Both the position numbers and the translations under genes were made by a program. Below, one piece after another: positions 60,973 to 64,000 of a stretch of DNA of 64,000 nucleotides (positions within the stretch are counted from its first letter, which is position 1; the number at the start of each line of letters is the position of its first letter). The DNA is from Herbiconiux aconitum. GTDB lineage: Bacteria > Actinomycetota > Actinomycetes > Actinomycetales > Microbacteriaceae. The notes beneath the pieces were generated by a model. It saw only the letters and a list, made by a program, of their open reading frames with translations, was not told where the DNA came from and searched no databases. The stretch spans positions 124,001-188,000 of the forward strand of contig NZ_JANLCM010000002.1 of the NCBI RefSeq assembly GCF_024979235.1. Reading direction: 5' to 3'.

Positions 60973-61365
60973 ATGAGCTTCTGGGGAAATTTCTGGGACA
61001 TCATCGGTTGGTTCCTCTGGGCGTTCGTCTTCATCGCCTACCTGATGGCGCTGTTCGCGATCATCGGAGACCTGTTCCGCGACCACAAGCTGAACGGCTG
61101 GTGGAAGGCGCTGTGGATCCTCTTCCTGGTGTTCGTGCCCTTCCTCACCGCGCTCGTCTACCTGATCGCCCGCGGTCGTGGCATGGCCGAGCGTCAGAAC
61201 AAGGAAGTGCGCCAGGCCCAGACCGCCGCCGACGACTACATCCGCACCGTGGCCGGCTCGAGCGCCTCCGATGAGATCGCGAAGGCCAAGGCGCTGCTGG
61301 ATGCCGGCACCATCACGCAAGACGAGTACAACCTGCTGAAGGCCAAGGCGCTGCAGGGGAGTTAG
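60973..61365 (+). CDS. Small membrane protein with phospholipase D-nuclease N-terminal-like helices and SHOCT domain
   Basis: A 130-residue protein. Two predicted helices lie at about residues 9-38 and 48-68 (LWAFVFIAYLMALFAIIGDLF; KALWILFLVFVPFLTALVYLIARG), resembling the PLDc_N membrane module. The C-terminus (about 100-128) is a SHOCT domain, SASDEIAKAKALLDAGTITQDEYNLLKAKAL. SHOCT modules bind nucleic acid or protein in some systems. GGGAGGC precedes the ATG. Function unknown. Confidence 0.82.
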   Translation: MSFWGNFWDIIGWFLWAFVFIAYLMALFAIIGDLFRDHKLNGWWKALWILFLVFVPFLTALVYLIARGRGMAERQNKEVRQAQTAADDYIRTVAGSSASDEIAKAKALLDAGTITQDEYNLLKAKALQGS

Positions 61366-61571
61366 CTGCCTCGGGCGCCGCTGTGCTGGTTGCCTCGGGC
61401 GCCGTGCTTCGCGCGGCGTCCTCGGGCGTCGCCGGTCCCTGCCCGGCGCCGCGCGACCTGTTCGCGTGCGGTCGCTGACGCGGCCGCGCGCTCACCCTGG
61501 GTCGTCGAGTAGGGCCCCTTGCGTTCGGCCTCGGGGGGCAGCTCTGCCTTACTCGGGTCGGACGTCGAGCC
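61362..61571 (-). pseudogene. Start-less open frame, possible remnant or non-canonically started small gene
   Basis: A protein-like open frame of 69 codons between two stops on the minus strand (ELPPEAERKGPYSTTQGERA ... ending in GARGNQHSGARGS). It has no ATG, GTG, TTG or CTG near its upstream end, where TGA (61572-61574) blocks it. It begins inside the 3' end of the pentapeptide gene and its stop overlaps that of the SHOCT gene. The DNA here also holds three near-repeats of CCTCGGGCG. Either a degraded gene or chance. Confidence 0.25.
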
Positions 61572-62157
61572 TCAACGACTGGGCGATCGTGACCGCCTGA
61601 TCGACGGTCACGATCGCCTTCGCCAAATCCACGGTGAGGGGATCGAGCGAGGAGAGGTCGCTTCCGCGCAGGTCGCAGCCCTGCAACTCGGCCCGGTGCC
61701 ACAGGGCGCCGCTCAGGTCGAGGTCGCGCAGCACCGCACCGCCGCAGCGGGCTCCGCTGAGGTCGGCCTCCCGCATCCGCACACCGGTGAAGGATGCGCC
61801 GCTCAGGTCGTTACGGGTCAGTGACACGAAGCCCCAGTTGCCGCCGTCGACCTTCGTCAAGTCCCATTCGCACGACACGAACGCGCTGCCCACCAGCTTG
61901 CAGCGGGTGAACGAGGCGTCGAAGAAGGAGCACCGCTCGAAGGTGCAGTTCGTGAACGCGGCATCCACGTGCTCCGAGACATTGAAGCGCACACCCCGGA
62001 ACACGCAATCGGTGAAGCTCGCCCCGTGGTCGGTCAGCTCGGTGAAATCGCAGTCCTGGAACAGCACACCCTCGAACACGTCGTCGGCGCCGAGTTCGCG
62101 GCCGTACCAGTCTTCGCCGGAGACGCGGCTGGTGGTGTCGGGGCGTCGATCAGTCAC
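61549..62157 (-). CDS. Pentapeptide-repeat protein (Qnr/McbG-like fold)
   Basis: A 202-residue right-handed quadrilateral beta-helix. Repeats of the form A-[D/N]-L/F-x-x run from about residue 28 to 170, for example FQDCDFTELTDHGASFTDCVF and LSGARCGGAVLRDLDLSGALW. It resembles the McbG/Qnr group, whose members mimic DNA and protect gyrase, but family membership does not prove quinolone protection. The GTG at 62157 lies six bases after TAGGCT (62164-62169, reverse). It is divergent from the LysE gene. Confidence 0.88.
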   Translation of the reverse strand: MTDRRPDTTSRVSGEDWYGRELGADDVFEGVLFQDCDFTELTDHGASFTDCVFRGVRFNVSEHVDAAFTNCTFERCSFFDASFTRCKLVGSAFVSCEWDLTKVDGGNWGFVSLTRNDLSGASFTGVRMREADLSGARCGGAVLRDLDLSGALWHRAELQGCDLRGSDLSSLDPLTVDLAKAIVTVDQAVTIAQSLRLDVRPE

Positions 62158-62163
62158 CTCTGA

Positions 62164-62201
62164 AGCCTAAGCGTGACGGCCGACACCCGGAGCCCTATCA
62201 T
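62164..62201. promoter_or_regulatory. Divergent leaderless promoters of the pentapeptide and LysE genes
   Basis: TAGGCT on the minus strand (62164-62169) and TATCAT on the plus strand (62196-62201) each lie six bases before their start codons. The two hexamers do not overlap here. Confidence 0.45.
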
Positions 62202-62207
62202 CGGGGG

Positions 62208-62840
62208 ATGGTTCCGTTCGGCAACTGGCTCGCGTTCGCGCTCACCGCGCTCGTGATCATCCTCATCCCCGGGCCCAGCGTGCTGTTCGTCATCGGCCGT
62301 TCGCTCGCATTCGGCCGGCGCGGGGGCCTGCTGAGCGTGCTCGGCAACGCCCTCGGCGTGCTGCCCCAAGTGGTGGCCGTGGCGGTCGGCGTCGGCGTGA
62401 TCGTGGCCCAGTCGGTCGTGGCGTTCACCATCGTGAAACTGGTCGGCGCCGCCTACCTCGTCTACCTCGGGGTGCAGGCCATCCGGCATCGGAACGTCGT
62501 GGCAGGGGTGCAGCCGGGAACGACGCTGCGCTCGTCGTGGCGGCTCGTGGCCGAAGGCTTCGTGGTGGGGCTCACGAACCCCAAGACGATCGTGTTCTTC
62601 GTGGCCGTGCTGCCGCAATTCGTCGACTACTCGGCCGGCTCCGTGCCGCTGCAGATGCTGCTGCTCGGCCTCACCTCGATCGCCATCGGGCTGGTCTGCG
62701 ACTCGGCCTGGGCGCTCTCGGCCGGTTTCGCACGCGATTGGTTCGCCAAGTCGCCGAAACGGATGTCGCGGATGCGCGCCACGGGCGGCGGCATGATGAT
62801 CGGGGTCGGCGGCACCCTGGCCCTCACGGGCAACAAGTAG
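62208..62840 (+). CDS. LysE family amino acid/metabolite exporter
   Basis: A 210-residue membrane transporter with six predicted helices. The LysE/RhtB signature IPGPSVLFVIGRSLAFGRRGGLLSVLGNALG and GLTNPKTIVFFVAVLPQFV are intact. It exports amino acids or related compounds; the substrate is not inferable. It appears to be leaderless. It ends two bases before the PNPOx-like gene's stop on the opposite strand. Confidence 0.92.
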   Translation: MVPFGNWLAFALTALVIILIPGPSVLFVIGRSLAFGRRGGLLSVLGNALGVLPQVVAVAVGVGVIVAQSVVAFTIVKLVGAAYLVYLGVQAIRHRNVVAGVQPGTTLRSSWRLVAEGFVVGLTNPKTIVFFVAVLPQFVDYSAGSVPLQMLLLGLTSIAIGLVCDSAWALSAGFARDWFAKSPKRMSRMRATGGGMMIGVGGTLALTGNK

Positions 62841-62842
62841 CG

Positions 62843-63430
62843 TCAGCCCGGGAGGAGGGCGCGCGACCAGGCGGTGGGGGTGCGGCGGTATTCGGTGCGG
62901 CGGCTAGCCGTGTCGGGTCGGCCCTCCCAGAAGGTGAGGCGCACCGGGCGCACCACGAAGCCCGCCCAGGTGGGCGGTGGGTCGAGCGTGCCCTCCGGAT
63001 GCTCGGCGTCGAACTCGGCCCAGCGGGCCAGACGTTCCGCCAACGGCAGGGCGGCGAACGCGGGCGTGTTCAGCCAGGCGAGCAGCTGCAGGTAGCGCGA
63101 GCGGTGCCGGTAGGCCCAAAGTTCCTCGGCGTCGTCGGCGCGCGAGACGTCGCCCTGCACCACGAGCTGACGGCCGGGCCAGACCAGGGTGAGCGCCGCG
63201 CGCGGATCGCCCGTGACATCAGCCGCCTTGCGTGACCGGGAGTCGGTGTGAAAGAAGAAGCCCCGCTCGTCGTATTCGCTCAGCAGCACAGTGCGCGCAT
63301 CCGGATACCCGCTCGACGTGCCGGTGCTGAGCGTCATGAGGGGGCGCGCGGGGTCGTCGTTCGAAGGCAGCCAGCTCGTCAGCAGCGCGGCGATTTCGTT
63401 CGCGATCCCGTCGGCGACGGATGTGGTCAT
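62843..63430 (-). CDS. Pyridoxamine 5'-phosphate oxidase family protein
   Basis: A 195-residue FMN-binding split-barrel protein. DARTVLLSEYDERGFFFHTDSRSRKAADV holds the FMN-phosphate contact, followed by RAALTLVWPGRQLVVQGDVSR, and the C-terminal VRPVRLTFWEGRPDTASRRTEYR resembles the dimerisation region of PdxH. It may be a true PdxH, or a related oxidase. The ATG at 63430 overlaps the creatininase-family stop (ATGA), so both are in one operon. Confidence 0.85.
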   Translation of the reverse strand: MTTSVADGIANEIAALLTSWLPSNDDPARPLMTLSTGTSSGYPDARTVLLSEYDERGFFFHTDSRSRKAADVTGDPRAALTLVWPGRQLVVQGDVSRADDAEELWAYRHRSRYLQLLAWLNTPAFAALPLAERLARWAEFDAEHPEGTLDPPPTWAGFVVRPVRLTFWEGRPDTASRRTEYRRTPTAWSRALLPG

Positions 63431-64000
63431 GCGGCTCCCGCCGCATCGAACCGCGCCACCTCGGCCAGGGCCGCGACGGAGTCGGCGACCGATGCCTCGA
63501 ACAGCTCGGCGCCGTAGGCGGCCGTTGCTCCGGTCGGATCGCCGAGTGTGCCGTTGGTGGCGAAGTCGTTCGAGAGCCAGCCGAACGTGACGCGCTTCTT
63601 GAAACCGATGTGCTCGTAGCCCGCCAGGTGCTCGGGCACGCTGCGTTCGGCGAGTGAGAGGTCGACCAGGTCGGGGCGCAGGTGCAGCACCAGCGAGGTC
63701 TCGGCGTGGCCGGCGTGGATGCCCAGGCCGAACTCCTCCGGTCCGTCGTGCGCGCCGGACGGCACCGTGGCGCCCATCAGGAAGGTCTGCAGCCCGAAGC
63801 GGCGGCGCAGTTCCCGGCAGGCCACCTGCAGCAGAGCGAGGTTGCCGCCGTGGCCGTTGAAGAACACGAGTTTGCGGGCCGGGGTGGCCGCGATCGAGCT
63901 GCCGAGCTCGACGACCGTCTGCATCAGGGTGTCCCAGCTGATCCACATCGTGCCGGGCGCCCAGTGGTGCTCGTCGGACTTCGTGTACGCGATGGTGGGG
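63427..64000 (-). CDS. Creatininase family protein, C-terminal part (5' end outside window)
   Basis: Frame continues past 64000, so the N-terminus is missing. Visible are SDEHHWAPGTMWISWDTL, VFFNGHGGNLALLQVACREL and GIHAGHAETSLVLHLRPDLVDL, the metal-binding motifs of the creatininase/FAPy deformylase/MftE family. Creatinine amidohydrolase is one option. Others in the family act in deazaflavin or mycofactocin synthesis, so function is left open. Confidence 0.85.
   Translation of the reverse strand, partial: PTIAYTKSDEHHWAPGTMWISWDTLMQTVVELGSSIAATPARKLVFFNGHGGNLALLQVACRELRRRFGLQTFLMGATVPSGAHDGPEEFGLGIHAGHAETSLVLHLRPDLVDLSLAERSVPEHLAGYEHIGFKKRVTFGWLSNDFATNGTLGDPTGATAAYGAELFEASVADSVAALAEVARFDAAGAA

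Noticed and set aside
61366..61440. Repeat-containing region as a mobile element end
   Set aside because: The three CCTCGGGCG copies are short and imperfect; no terminal inverted repeats, target duplications or transposase are present.
63427..64000. Mycofactocin MftE
   Set aside because: The creatininase fold is clear but no other mft genes are in view and the N-terminus is missing, so the specific role is left open.

Overview
The window is chromosomal DNA from a high-GC actinobacterium, most likely a member of the Microbacteriaceae. The evidence is the very high G+C at third codon positions, frequent GTG starts, many leaderless genes, a scattered F420 biosynthesis set, and the block leuCD-murA-plsC-gpsA-ddl-DUF3515-thiL-rsmD-recG-coaD. 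I cannot name the genus. No tRNA, rRNA, CRISPR array, insertion sequence or prophage is visible, and no gene-free stretch exceeds 300 bases.

Layout. 1-12.2 kb holds housekeeping genes: leucine, peptidoglycan and phospholipid synthesis, thiamine phosphate, rRNA methylation, recG and coaD. 12.2-18.1 kb holds an F420-dependent dehydrogenase homologue, cofE (fbiB-like) with an unusual repetitive tail, a YidC-type insertase with a glycine-rich insertion, small unknown genes and cofC (fbiD). 18.1-22.7 kb is a glycerol module: a SorC-type regulator divergent from glpD, then glpK. 22.8-30.5 kb has two VOC proteins, fbiC, a guanine deaminase, a membrane-anchored double ABM-domain protein and cofD (fbiA). 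30.7-40.7 kb is a MocR regulator divergent from a long operon: ureidopropionase-type amidohydrolase, dihydropyrimidinase, an LLM (F420 or flavin) oxidoreductase, a complete ABC importer and a class III aminotransferase. 40.8-45.9 kb has a LysR regulator, DUF177-rpmF-rnc-mutM, an AlkD-like protein and a DUF1275 membrane protein. 45.9-58.4 kb is nitrogen scavenging: formamidase/acetamidase, an AtzH-amidase fusion, pucG-allC-RpiR regulator, a dinucleotide-binding F420-reductase homologue, a MobA-like nucleotidyltransferase, uraD-uraH, uricase and allantoinase. 58.4-64 kb has a ThDP decarboxylase, small membrane proteins, a pentapeptide-repeat protein, a LysE exporter, a PNPOx-like oxidase and a truncated creatininase-family gene.

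How the parts fit. The purine genes cover guanine to xanthine and then urate to ureidoglycine plus ammonia. The xanthine dehydrogenase step is absent here, although a MobA-like gene of the kind that matures such enzymes is present. The 32-40.7 kb operon covers dihydropyrimidine or hydantoin uptake, ring opening, decarbamoylation and transamination of the resulting beta-amino acid. It lacks an obvious dihydropyrimidine dehydrogenase and instead encodes an LLM oxidoreductase. All four F420 assembly functions (cofC, cofD, cofE, fbiC) lie in the same window, so an F420-linked redox step in pyrimidine or hydantoin catabolism is the most interesting systems-level hypothesis.

Other notable signals are a uniform leaderless promoter layout (TANNNT exactly six bases before the start codon) at more than a dozen genes, including two divergent pairs whose -10 boxes overlap in a 10-bp element. 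There are also several long-loop inverted repeats, one with 32-bp arms, and low-complexity expansions inside otherwise conserved enzymes.
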